A stretch of DNA of 33,676 nt from Nostoc mirabile CHAB5784 (GTDB lineage Bacteria; Cyanobacteriota; Cyanobacteriia; Cyanobacteriales; Nostocaceae), in NCBI RefSeq assembly GCF_020829645.1, contig NZ_JAIVFS010000092.1, positions 1 to 33,676 of the forward strand, given 5' to 3'. Below, piece after piece: positions 1-7,762 of the stretch. A program made the position numbers and the translations under genes. Below the pieces are notes generated by a model. It had not been told where the DNA came from and did no database searches. It saw nothing but the letters and a program-made list of their open reading frames with translations. Each line of letters begins with the position of its first letter. Within the stretch, counting starts at the first letter, position 1.

Positions 1-74
1 CCTTGTCTCCCCCTAACTATACGATTATCATTCTTACAACTCATTTCTCAAGTATGAAGTATATCTTGTCCTAA

Positions 75-788
75 GTGTTTTTGAAGTATTTCGTGACCGT
101 TTGGCTAAATTATCGTTCAAATCACAATATGGCCCAATACAAACTCAAAAAGTTATTGGCACTGGTAGACCGAATTAACCGTATAATTTTTTACCTCGAT
201 GACTTTGACAAGGGATTTGCCGGAGATGATGATTTATCACGAAGACTAGCGGGAATGTTACTCACTTGGATGCAGGAAAGGACAAGTGATGTATTAATAA
301 TTGCTTCAGCCAATAATATCCAATGGCTACCACCGGAGTTAACCAGAAGTGGACGCTTTGATCAGATATTCAAAATCGACTTACCAAACAACGGTGAAAG
401 ACATTCTATATTTAAGATTCACCTAGCAAAATTTGATAAACGCTTTGCTGATGGTGGAGATGCCTTTACTCCAGAAGAATGGCAGAGATTATTGAAGGTG
501 ACACATCGCTGTGTCGGCGCAGAAATTCAGGCAATCGTCGAAAGGGCAGCAGTCTCAATATTTTGTCAGTCCTTTGGCGAACAAACTCCAGCACCAAAGG
601 ATTTGCCGCCATTACAAATTACCCTAACTGCACTATTAGAATCAAGAAAAAACGTAAATCCTCTGGCAATACGTGAAGCTGACCGAATAGAAAGTATGCG
701 TAATATTGCAGATTTGCAAGGGCTACCATCTAGTCCGGTGGATTCATCAATATATAGTCTGGGCGATGTCGATATTTTTGGTAAGTAA
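75..788 (+). CDS. AAA+ ATPase, C-terminal part only (probably decayed)
   Basis: The protein begins essentially at the Walker B segment (IIFYLDDFDKG, about residues 37-47). It continues with a sensor-1 stretch (LIIASANN), an arginine-finger region (LTRSGRFDQIFKIDLP) and a helical lid with GAEIQAIVERAA. This is the C-terminal half of a FtsH/Ycf46-type AAA+ domain. The Walker A loop is missing: an in-frame TAA lies at 72-74 just before the GTG at 75, and no P-loop is readable in any frame of bases 1-130. The best real start may be ATG 129, since homology seems to begin near QYKLKKLLALVDR. It lies directly upstream of the secretion genes, so it may once have been an accessory ATPase. The domain is clear; that it is non-functional is inferred from the missing P-loop. 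A window-edge artefact is unlikely because of the in-frame stop. Confidence 0.6.
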   Translation: MFLKYFVTVWLNYRSNHNMAQYKLKKLLALVDRINRIIFYLDDFDKGFAGDDDLSRRLAGMLLTWMQERTSDVLIIASANNIQWLPPELTRSGRFDQIFKIDLPNNGERHSIFKIHLAKFDKRFADGGDAFTPEEWQRLLKVTHRCVGAEIQAIVERAAVSIFCQSFGEQTPAPKDLPPLQITLTALLESRKNVNPLAIREADRIESMRNIADLQGLPSSPVDSSIYSLGDVDIFGK

Positions 789-818
789 TGTTAAAGCCAA
801 GACCCATCTGGTCATAGC

Positions 819-856
819 ATTTCTTAAGTCAGGGCAGTTTTCCTGACTCAAGAAAT
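819..856 (+). terminator. Hairpin, possible terminator after the AAA fragment
   Basis: The arms ATTTCTTAAGTCAGG (819-833) and CCTGACTCAAGAAAT (842-856) are complementary with one mismatch, around a loop containing GCAGTTTT. It lies 30 bp after the stop of the AAA fragment and before the small membrane-protein gene. No clear T-run follows, so Rho-independent function is uncertain. Confidence 0.4.
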
Positions 857-929
857 GACTTCCCTTAAGAAATAACTTAAAATTTGTGCCATTCACAACA
901 GTCCTTTCATCCTGAAATAGTTTGAGATC

Positions 930-1205
930 ATGAGTGAAAATAAATTCCGGGCTGTAAATAGAATTTTGGGAGATAGACCCAGGTTAGGGCCATTTCCCGC
1001 CGATCAGATTTTCCCTTGGTCAGTAATAGTAATAGTGAATGTATTCCTTTTCAACTATATGTTGAAAACAAGTTGGTTAAGTACGGGATTAAGTATAGCT
1101 TGGGGATGGGCAACATGGTGGGTAGTTTCATCGAATCAAGAATTTTTTGGGAAGTTTGTAGCAGTACCTAGAATTAGCAGAGGATACAAGAGGAATAATT
1201 CGTAA
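930..1205 (+). CDS. Small two-segment membrane protein, VirB3-like by position
   Basis: A 91-residue protein with a charged N-terminus (about residues 1-27) and two hydrophobic stretches, about residues 29-45 (PWSVIVIVNVFLFNYML) and 50-66 (STGLSIAWGWATWWVV), followed by a basic tail. Size, topology and position just upstream of VirB4 match VirB3/TrbD inner-membrane proteins of type IV secretion systems, which dock the VirB4 ATPase. There is no sequence motif that proves this. The last codons and the stop lie in a CGTAATT heptamer array (1201-1228), so the C-terminus may have been altered by repeat expansion. Confidence 0.5.
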   Translation: MSENKFRAVNRILGDRPRLGPFPADQIFPWSVIVIVNVFLFNYMLKTSWLSTGLSIAWGWATWWVVSSNQEFFGKFVAVPRISRGYKRNNS

Positions 1206-1228
1206 TTCGTAATTCGTAATTCGTAATT
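1201..1228. repeat. Heptamer tandem repeat (CGTAATT)x4
   Basis: Four perfect tandem copies of CGTAATT. The first copy contains the stop codon of the upstream small membrane-protein gene. Inverted copies (TTACGAATTACGAATTA type) lie near 1377-1393 and 1535-1543, so hairpins across the intergenic region are possible. This is the short tandemly repeated repetitive (STRR) type known from heterocystous cyanobacteria. Confidence 0.8.
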
Positions 1229-1330
1229 AAAGAGGGATAAGCAATAATTCATAATTCGTCATTAAAGAGGGACAGATCATTTTTATTCATCAATGTGAAC
1301 GTGAAAATGTGTAGCATGAATTATGAATTG

Positions 1331-1603
1331 CGTACAGCCCTTTGGGCATGAAAACAGTGTAGCAGGGCGCAGTCCATTACGAATTACGAATTATCAATGC
1401 TTGCTTATCGCCAGAGGTGAATCTTACGAATTACGTACAGCCCTTTGGGCGTGAAAACACCGTAGCGGGGCATAGTCCATCACGAATTACAAATTATCAA
1501 CGTTTGCTTCTTGCCAGAGGCAAATCTTGCAAATTACGAATTACGTACAGCCCTTTGGGCATGAAAACAGCATAGCGGGGCGCAGCCCATTGCGAATTAT
1601 CAC
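1331..1603. repeat. Tandem intergenic repeat, 2.5 units of about 103-110 bp
   Basis: Three units each begin CGTACAGCCCTTTGGGC and continue ATGAAAACA...GTAGCRGGGC...AGYCCAT, then an ATTACGAATTA-type segment and GCTT..CGCCAGAGG. Units run 1331-1433, 1434-1543 and a partial one 1544-1603. The last runs to within a few bases of the VirB4 start at 1607. The region 1206-1606 has no gene. CAGCCCTTTGGGC is itself partly palindromic. The units may shape the leader or promoter of the secretion operon. Confidence 0.8.
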
Positions 1604-1606
1604 CCT

Positions 1607-4429
1607 ATGGGAACAAAGCAGACAGATAAGATCAAGAAACAAAGGTTAGAAACCGAGCAAGTTAATGTAGTAAAAACTCTTACCCCCTTTGAAGACATTA
1701 TCCATTTAGCTGGGGTTTGCGATGTTGCTTTGGGAGGGAGAAAAGGGATAGGAGCATTAATTCTAAAAAATGGCGAATCGATTCAAATAAAATTCTGTTT
1801 TGATTGTGTAGGAATTCATTCTAACTTAGCCTCGGAGCAAATCCTTCCAATCTTTGAGAGCATAGAGGCAGGTTTAAAAGAGATCCCATCAGGAGAGTCA
1901 TTAACAATACATTTGGGTTCCTTTACAGACGATTATTCGAGGCAATCAGAACTAGAGTCTATCGAAACTAATTGTAATATTGAGCAGTTAAAATTATTAA
2001 TTAGGAGCGAGAGGTTACGAATCAAAGAACTAACCCACTCGGGAGTAAGGAAGAACAAGTTTTTAAGATTATGGTGTACTTATACAGCGTTGTCGGAGGC
2101 AGAGATCAGCCAAGACATTGTAGAATCGGCAATCAGAAAGTTAGAGAAAGTTTGGTTTAAATTTACCGGAGAAATTCACGCTTTTAACAATGGCAGGATT
2201 GAAAATATTCTCAAGAATTCATTTAGCGATGGTTTTTTGCAGTGGGAATCGTTGCTAAGTAACAAAATGAAACTAGGGATTAGAGTTTTGAGTGCTGAAG
2301 ATATTTGGAAAGTCTTATGGCATCAATTTAATTTGACATCACCAACAGCAATTCCTAATCCCTTAGTGATTAGTCAAACTCAAGGATTAGTAGAAACTCA
2401 AACAAGTGATTTTCACATTCGACATCATCTGTTGGAGAATGAAGAATCAGTTCCATTCTTAGATCGGCAATGGGTAAAGATTCAAGATAAATATATTGGG
2501 GTGATGAACTTTAGCCAAAAGCCAGGGGGGTGGTTAGATGAACGCTCTCAATTACGATATCTTTGGGAACTAATTTCCAAAGAAAGTATCTCAGATACAG
2601 AAATTATCTGTCAAGTCACTAAAGCTAATCAGGCAATTACGAAAACGAATTTACAACGCATTACTAAACAGTCAATTACATCGACAGCGTTATCAACAAG
2701 TAAAGGAAACATAGATGTCAAAGCCGGAATGAATATTGAAGAATCTGTAGAGGCGCAACGAACGATTTACAAAGGAAGCGTTGTGGTTTATACAGGAGTA
2801 GCTTTTCTTGTCCATAGAAAATCAACAAGAGAACTCAATGAAGCTTGCAAATACTTAGCTTCCTACTTTTTAAGGCCAGCAGCAGTAGATCGAGAAAAAG
2901 AATACGCCTGGAAGACATGGTTGCAATGTTGTCCATTTGTTTGGGAGCCACTGCTGGCAAAACCTTTTAACCGCAGATTACCTTATTTCAGTTCCGAAGC
3001 ACCAGGGCTGATGCCTTTGATTCGTACAGCTACAGGAGATCGGACTGGCTTTGAGTTGATTGCCGAAGAGGGGGGTACGCCAGTACACCTGGATTTGTAC
3101 GAACAGCATAAAAATATAGCAGTTTTTGGTGCAACTCGAAGTGGGAAATCAGTACTGGTGGCAGGAATTTTAACACCTGCACTAGCCCAAGATATACCAG
3201 TAGTAGCATTAGATTACCCCAAACCAGACGGGACATCGACATTTAGTGACTATACGAATTTGCTAGGTAAGGATGGTGCATACTTTGATATTTCCAAAGA
3301 GTCGAATAATTTGTTTGAACTACCTAATTTGAGGGGGATGGATCAAGAAACCATTAATGAAAGATTGAATGATTTTAAGGAATTCTTGAAATCAGTGTTA
3401 ATGACAATGGTGATTGGAACTAGCGTGATTGGCGTTAGCCCTTCCATGATTACTAATATTGAATCAATCATTGCCCTAGCCTTGAAAACGTTTTTTAATG
3501 ATGATGAAATCAAAATCCGGTATAAATTGGCATTAGCCGCAGGAGTTGGCACTAAAGCTTGGTTGGACACTCCCACGTTACAAGATTTTTTGAATTATTG
3601 TTCGCCAGCATTTCTCAAGATAGATTCTATAGCCAGCAATAGCCAGGAAATTTTATCAGCCTTGGAGCAAATCAGGTTGAGATTAAAGTACTGGCTCTCA
3701 ACGAGAGTTGGAGAATCAATTAGTCGTCCCTCAACTTTCCGAACTGATGCTAAGTTGCTAGTATTTGCACTGCGGAATTTATCAAGTGAGGCAGATGCAG
3801 CGATTTTAGCTTTATCAGCTTATGCCGCAGCCCTTCGACGTGCTTTATCTTCTAAAGCCAGTATCTTCTTTCTGGATGAAGCGCCGATTCTATTTCAATT
3901 TGATGCGATCGCCTCGTTAATTGGGCGGTTGTGTGCCAATGGTGCAAAAGCAGGGATACGGGTGATTCTCTCGGCTCAAGAACCAGAGAGTATTTACCAA
4001 AGCAAAGCCGCAGCAAAAATCTTCGCCAATATTACAACCCGATTGATCGGTCGGATTCAATCATCGGCGGTAGATCCCTTTGTTGATAGATTTAAATATC
4101 CTTATGAAATCATTCAAAACAATAGTACAGAGGCTTTCTACCCAACAAAATCCGGTATTTACTCACAGTGGTTATTGGATGATTTAGGCAAACTTACATT
4201 CTGTCGTTATTATCCAGCCTATTGTTTATTGGCCGCAGTCGCTAATAACCCTTATGAGCAAGAATTACGAACTTTATTCCTGAAAAAATATCAAGATAAT
4301 CCAATACTTGGACAAGTCAAGTTTTCTGAAGATTATATCAAAATGGTTCGAGGAGAGCCATTATCCTCATCAGCCCAAGAATTACTTAGGAGTTTAACTT
4401 CTAAAACCTTAGTAGTCACATCAATTTAG
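1607..4429 (+). CDS. virB4: VirB4/TraC-type conjugation ATPase
   Basis: A 940-residue ATPase that energises pilus assembly and substrate transfer at the inner membrane in type IV secretion. The P-loop GATRSGKS is at residues 508-515 (Lys514), followed by VVALDYPKPDG. Walker B IFFLDEAPILF has Asp757-Glu758. The downstream LSAQEPESI and TRLIGRIQ stretches fit the RecA-like C-terminal domain of VirB4. The roughly 500-residue N-terminal region is divergent, as usual. The length is slightly above typical VirB4 (about 800-900). The start ATG follows the tandem repeat with no obvious ribosome-binding site, so a later start cannot be excluded. It is the first large gene of a co-directional secretion cluster. 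Confidence 0.88.
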   Translation: MGTKQTDKIKKQRLETEQVNVVKTLTPFEDIIHLAGVCDVALGGRKGIGALILKNGESIQIKFCFDCVGIHSNLASEQILPIFESIEAGLKEIPSGESLTIHLGSFTDDYSRQSELESIETNCNIEQLKLLIRSERLRIKELTHSGVRKNKFLRLWCTYTALSEAEISQDIVESAIRKLEKVWFKFTGEIHAFNNGRIENILKNSFSDGFLQWESLLSNKMKLGIRVLSAEDIWKVLWHQFNLTSPTAIPNPLVISQTQGLVETQTSDFHIRHHLLENEESVPFLDRQWVKIQDKYIGVMNFSQKPGGWLDERSQLRYLWELISKESISDTEIICQVTKANQAITKTNLQRITKQSITSTALSTSKGNIDVKAGMNIEESVEAQRTIYKGSVVVYTGVAFLVHRKSTRELNEACKYLASYFLRPAAVDREKEYAWKTWLQCCPFVWEPLLAKPFNRRLPYFSSEAPGLMPLIRTATGDRTGFELIAEEGGTPVHLDLYEQHKNIAVFGATRSGKSVLVAGILTPALAQDIPVVALDYPKPDGTSTFSDYTNLLGKDGAYFDISKESNNLFELPNLRGMDQETINERLNDFKEFLKSVLMTMVIGTSVIGVSPSMITNIESIIALALKTFFNDDEIKIRYKLALAAGVGTKAWLDTPTLQDFLNYCSPAFLKIDSIASNSQEILSALEQIRLRLKYWLSTRVGESISRPSTFRTDAKLLVFALRNLSSEADAAILALSAYAAALRRALSSKASIFFLDEAPILFQFDAIASLIGRLCANGAKAGIRVILSAQEPESIYQSKAAAKIFANITTRLIGRIQSSAVDPFVDRFKYPYEIIQNNSTEAFYPTKSGIYSQWLLDDLGKLTFCRYYPAYCLLAAVANNPYEQELRTLFLKKYQDNPILGQVKFSEDYIKMVRGEPLSSSAQELLRSLTSKTLVVTSI

Positions 4430-4473
4430 AATTTTTCTTCATTAACTCAAGATAAAAAAGGGAGTATTCCAGT

Positions 4474-5196
4474 ATGAAGCAACTTAAAAAGATTAGTCTA
4501 GCCGTCATTATATCTAGTGGAGTTACGAGTCTATTAATTACTGCACCGAGTTATGGGCTATCACTAGACCTAAATACTTTTTTAGCTTCAATTAGGAGTC
4601 AGATTCAGAGCGAAATGAGCCAAATTAGCAGTATAGCTTCTGATAAAATTAATAATTTGTGGGCAGCAGCCCAAGAGGATGCTAATTCCGCAATTAATGG
4701 GGCTACTGGTGTAATGGGTGCGCCAGATCCAGTTGAAAGTGGTCAGCGTCTGAAAGTAGCGCTAGCCTCGGACTCTGACTGGGCATTAGCTTCAATACAA
4801 GCACAAGACTTACAGCGAGAAATTACCAAAGCCTCAGTATCTGGTGTACTAGGGCAACAAGGTCAGCAAGATACTTCTAACAAAATTGATCAAACTGCAC
4901 AAACGGCTCAAGATGCATCAGACCTGGGACAGCAAGCGCAAGAGATGAATGCCTCACAGAATATTTTAAAGGTAATGGCAGCCCAAAATGGACAGATAGT
5001 TTCGATGCTGGCACAACAGCGTACTGATTCTTTGCAATCACGCTCTGATACAGCACAGTCTAATATGATGCTGACGCAGATTGCAGAACAATTAGCAGCA
5101 AATCGCCAAAAAGAAGACATTCAACAAGAAGGATTAATTTCTCTCAATCTCGAAGTTGCTGCTATGTCTGTACTCGATCCTACCTACTCACCGTAG
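4474..5196 (+). CDS. Secreted coiled-coil protein, VirB5/TrbJ-like
   Basis: A 240-residue protein with an N-terminal signal peptide (KKISLAVIISSGVTSLLIT, probable cleavage near APSYG). The mature part is Gln/Ala/Ser-rich and helical. The C-terminal half (NGQIVSMLAQQRTDSLQSR...MMLTQIAEQLAANRQ) has the helical pattern of VirB5/TrbJ minor pilins, which sit at the pilus tip. The GGGAG before ATG 4474 is a reasonable ribosome-binding site. It lies 44 bp after VirB4, as VirB5 does in many clusters. The family call rests on topology, composition and position rather than on a diagnostic motif. Confidence 0.6.
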   Translation: MKQLKKISLAVIISSGVTSLLITAPSYGLSLDLNTFLASIRSQIQSEMSQISSIASDKINNLWAAAQEDANSAINGATGVMGAPDPVESGQRLKVALASDSDWALASIQAQDLQREITKASVSGVLGQQGQQDTSNKIDQTAQTAQDASDLGQQAQEMNASQNILKVMAAQNGQIVSMLAQQRTDSLQSRSDTAQSNMMLTQIAEQLAANRQKEDIQQEGLISLNLEVAAMSVLDPTYSP

Positions 5197-5200
5197 GTGG

Positions 5201-5228
5201 AGAGTGTGGGAGGTGTGGGGAGGGTGGG
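5201..5228. repeat. G-rich left flank of the S23 cassette
   Basis: Iterations of GTGTGGGAGG/GTGGGG directly after the VirB5-like stop. The complementary C-rich flank is at 5678-5702, giving an inverted pair around the S23 gene. Confidence 0.55.
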
Positions 5229-5231
5229 GAA

Positions 5232-5645
5232 TTAGTCGAGTAACCAGTCATCTGGATGGGTAATGATTTCGACTAATTCACTAAGGACTTGATTATAACG
5301 AGCGTAGAGTTCTCTTCCTTGCTCAACTGTGAGGTACTGGCATTTCACTGCAAACTTTAACCAAACTTGAGTTTCTGCTGCCTCCGATTGTCTGCGACAC
5401 GCTCCGCGAACACAATCATTCAGTTTAGCGACAAAAGCATCTCTATATCTCCGTTTTTTCCAAGCCCCTGCCAAATTAGCACAGACTGAGCGAGAGGATC
5501 GACGAATTTGATCGGTTAATGAATATTTTTCTTCAACTGGAAACTTTTTAGAATGTTCAAAAATTTGCATTGCTGTCTCAAATGCCAATTGATAAATGGC
5601 TAAGTCCTCATGAGTTCTAAAATACTTTTTCCCTTTCTCTTCCAT
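5232..5645 (-). CDS. Four-helix-bundle protein (S23 / 23S rRNA intervening-sequence protein family)
   Basis: The protein shows the family signature: HEDLAIYQLAFE, then FPVEEKYSLTDQIRRSSRSVCANLAG, then AAETQVWLKFA and a helical end. ATG 5645 is chosen as start because family similarity begins just after it; an upstream GTG (5684) would extend the protein into flanking repeat sequence. The gene is antisense to, and splits, the secretion cluster between the VirB5- and VirB6-like genes. An extra stretch VRGACRRQ sits where relatives have an uninterrupted helix, and its DNA (CGCTCCGCGAAC) matches an interspersed repeat seen elsewhere in the window (near 30440). Members form pentameric bundles with basic surfaces; cellular function outside rRNA insertions is not settled. 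Confidence 0.82.
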   Translation of the reverse strand: MEEKGKKYFRTHEDLAIYQLAFETAMQIFEHSKKFPVEEKYSLTDQIRRSSRSVCANLAGAWKKRRYRDAFVAKLNDCVRGACRRQSEAAETQVWLKFAVKCQYLTVEQGRELYARYNQVLSELVEIITHPDDWLLD

Positions 5646-5677
5646 TTTCTTTAATCTCGACCATTCTTTTATCCATC

Positions 5678-5702
5678 TTCCCACACTCCCTACACTCCCT
5701 AC
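5678..5702. repeat. C-rich right flank of the S23 cassette
   Basis: Iterations of CCCACACTCCCTACACTCCCTA, complementary (imperfectly) to the G-rich 5201-5228 segment. It lies just before the ribosome-binding site of the VirB6-like gene. Confidence 0.55.
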
Positions 5703-5722
5703 GCAAAGGAAAGGATTCTTGT

Positions 5723-6823
5723 ATGTATTTATTAGCGCAACAAGTGATTGGTGGTGAGCTAGTCAAAAAAGCTGCTGAAAGCTCTGCATCAATATCAGCA
5801 GGATTTAATGATTTATGGGATAAAACTTTAGCTGGGGATTTGTACAACAATATATGTACAGTCGGGGTATTATTTGCAGTTGCGACATTAACCTTCTTCA
5901 TGATTGAGTGGACAAAGCAAATGATCAATGGTGATGAGCAACGAGCTTTCACCGATTTTATCTGGCCGTTGATTGTGGTAGTGTTGCTGTCAAATCATGG
6001 CAAAGTGCTAGGAAACTCGACATTAGGGATTAGGAACTATATCAACAATCTAAATAATATGGTGTTGATACAAACGGCTGACGGGCTGGATTTAAGAGTC
6101 GCATTTGAGAAAGCAGCAGGGGTATCGGTAGCTCGAAGTGCTATCGGTTTAGCAATTGAAAGATGTCGCAGTTCTTCATTGCAGCCGAATGAAGCAATTA
6201 ATTGTTTACAACAGGCTAAAGAAGATTTAAGCCAAAAATACCCATCAGCTTTTGATCAAAATAGCGGCCCCTTCAAATGGTTTTTGGCCGCGATAGATAA
6301 AGTCGTTGACGCTCCGATTGATGCAATAAAAAATAAAAGAAATCCTCTTCAGATATTATTTTCTTCCATTAGTGGTTTTATTGGTTCCGGTGTGACTTCA
6401 ACAATTTCATTAGTCATGCTGTCGATGAATGGCTCATACCAATGGGGAATTGAATTAACAATGTTAATCACAGCATTTTTAGGGCCACTAGCTGTTGGAG
6501 GTTCTTTATTACCTTACGGAGCGAAATCAATTTACACTTGGCTAATTGGATATTTCAGTATTGGCATAGGTAAACTATCTTTTAACATGATTGTTGGTTT
6601 TGCTGGACAATTAATTTCTGACTCTCAAGCAGATCAACCAATGTTCTTCCTGTTTACAATTGGGATTTGCGCCCCGTTCTTGGCTACGGGATTAGCCGCA
6701 GGTGGCGGTTTAGCACTGTTGCAACAAATTAATAAAGCCTCAGAAACTTATGGTGTGATTGCCGCAGAAGCTGGCATCGCAATAATCACTAGAGGTGTTA
6801 GTTTGGCGAAGTTTATGAAATAA
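5723..6823 (+). CDS. virB6: VirB6/TrbL-type polytopic membrane channel protein
   Basis: A 366-residue membrane protein. Hydrophobic segments are visible near residues 50-70 (VGVLFAVATLTFFMIEW), 82-95 (FIWPLIVVVLL), and then a dense C-terminal set at about 215-350 (ISGFIGSGVTSTISLVML, LTMLITAFLGPLAVGG, WLIGYFSIGIGKLSF, FFLFTIGICAPFLATGLAAGGG). VirB6/TrbL proteins form part of the inner-membrane channel. The AAAGGAAAGGA before ATG 5723 is a strong ribosome-binding site and fixes the start. Family assignment rests on topology, size and position between the VirB5-like and VirB8-like genes. It is separated from VirB5 only by the inserted S23 gene. Confidence 0.72.
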   Translation: MYLLAQQVIGGELVKKAAESSASISAGFNDLWDKTLAGDLYNNICTVGVLFAVATLTFFMIEWTKQMINGDEQRAFTDFIWPLIVVVLLSNHGKVLGNSTLGIRNYINNLNNMVLIQTADGLDLRVAFEKAAGVSVARSAIGLAIERCRSSSLQPNEAINCLQQAKEDLSQKYPSAFDQNSGPFKWFLAAIDKVVDAPIDAIKNKRNPLQILFSSISGFIGSGVTSTISLVMLSMNGSYQWGIELTMLITAFLGPLAVGGSLLPYGAKSIYTWLIGYFSIGIGKLSFNMIVGFAGQLISDSQADQPMFFLFTIGICAPFLATGLAAGGGLALLQQINKASETYGVIAAEAGIAIITRGVSLAKFMK

Positions 6824-6830
6824 GAGATTC

Positions 6831-6964
6831 GTAAGAATTCAGCACTCAGGAGTCAGAAGCCAGAATATATAAGGAGTTTATTAAGATTAAGATATTTATT
6901 TATCAAGTCTTTATTTGATTATTTAACTATTCTGACTCCTGAATTCTGACTCCTGAATTCTTAC
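6831..6964. repeat. Inverted-repeat element between virB6 and virB8 genes
   Basis: The left arm (6831-6866, starting GTAAGAATTCAG) and right arm (6929-6964, two copies of TCTGACTCCTGAAT) are complementary over about 35 bp with a few mismatches. The A+T-rich spacer is about 60 bp. The same GAATTCAGCACTC motif recurs at 6970-6980, and AAGAATTCAGC recurs at 15971. It is probably an interspersed folding repeat, and it could attenuate read-through into virB8. Confidence 0.7.
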
Positions 6965-6992
6965 AGAAATTCAGCACTCCTCTTCAAAAGAT

Positions 6993-7757
6993 ATGGTAAA
7001 CACGAAAAACCGAAAATCAGAGCCATTACAGCTACTGCAATTTAATAAATCAGTCCCGACAAGAATTGGAATAATTTCATTAGTCGGATTTTCTTGTGCA
7101 GTATTTTCATTACTCTTGCAATTTCTCAATTATGGAGCAATCAGAGGATTAAGTAAAAAGCAATTAGCTTTAGTACAGTTAGATTCTGGCAAAACTATTA
7201 CTGCTAAATCAGTAGACGAAAATCAACGTTCGCCAGAAGTAATTAAGAAGTTTGTTGGCGATACGTTCACTAGAATGTTTAGCTGGGATGGATTAGTGAA
7301 AATTTACAACGACAAGGGAGAAGCAATTACCAAGCAAGACAAAGGAATAGATATTGACACAGCAAGTGGAAAAAAGAAAGTTACAACTAAGGCTTATGAA
7401 GCTGCTTATGCAATTAGTGAAAATCAAAACTTTCGAGCAGCCTTTTTACAAAAGCTGGCGCAACTCACCCCAAGCAGAATATTTGAAGGAAATATGCAAG
7501 CATCTTTAATCCCTCGTTATATTGGAGAGCCGCGATTCATTAGAGATGGGATATGGCAAGTAGATATCGTCGCAACTATTGTGACTTTTACAACCTCTGA
7601 TAATACTGGACAAGGAATTACCTTCAATAAGACTGTGACTGTAGAAGCGGTGAGTACGCCACAAGAAATTACTCATCTAACTGAACTTTCTCGGAGAATC
7701 TATGAAGCTCGTAGCGCTGGTTTAGAAATCACACAAATCAATGATTTAAAGCTTTAA
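6993..7757 (+). CDS. virB8: VirB8/TraE-like inner-membrane bitopic protein
   Basis: A 254-residue protein with one transmembrane segment near residues 23-47 (IGIISLVGFSCAVFSLLLQFL) and a soluble periplasmic domain containing FVGDTFTRMFSWDG and RFIRDGIWQVDIVATIV. Single-span topology with an NTF2-like-sized periplasmic domain fits VirB8/TraE assembly factors. It sits 5 bp upstream of VirB10 and is probably co-translated with it. No catalytic residues are expected. The call relies on topology and order; sequence identity to classical VirB8 is probably low. Confidence 0.66.
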   Translation: MVNTKNRKSEPLQLLQFNKSVPTRIGIISLVGFSCAVFSLLLQFLNYGAIRGLSKKQLALVQLDSGKTITAKSVDENQRSPEVIKKFVGDTFTRMFSWDGLVKIYNDKGEAITKQDKGIDIDTASGKKKVTTKAYEAAYAISENQNFRAAFLQKLAQLTPSRIFEGNMQASLIPRYIGEPRFIRDGIWQVDIVATIVTFTTSDNTGQGITFNKTVTVEAVSTPQEITHLTELSRRIYEARSAGLEITQINDLKL

Positions 7758-7762
7758 TAATT

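Noticed and set aside
1..74. Hidden Walker A half of the AAA protein in another frame
   Set aside because: All three plus frames were read; none shows a GxxxxGK[ST] motif.
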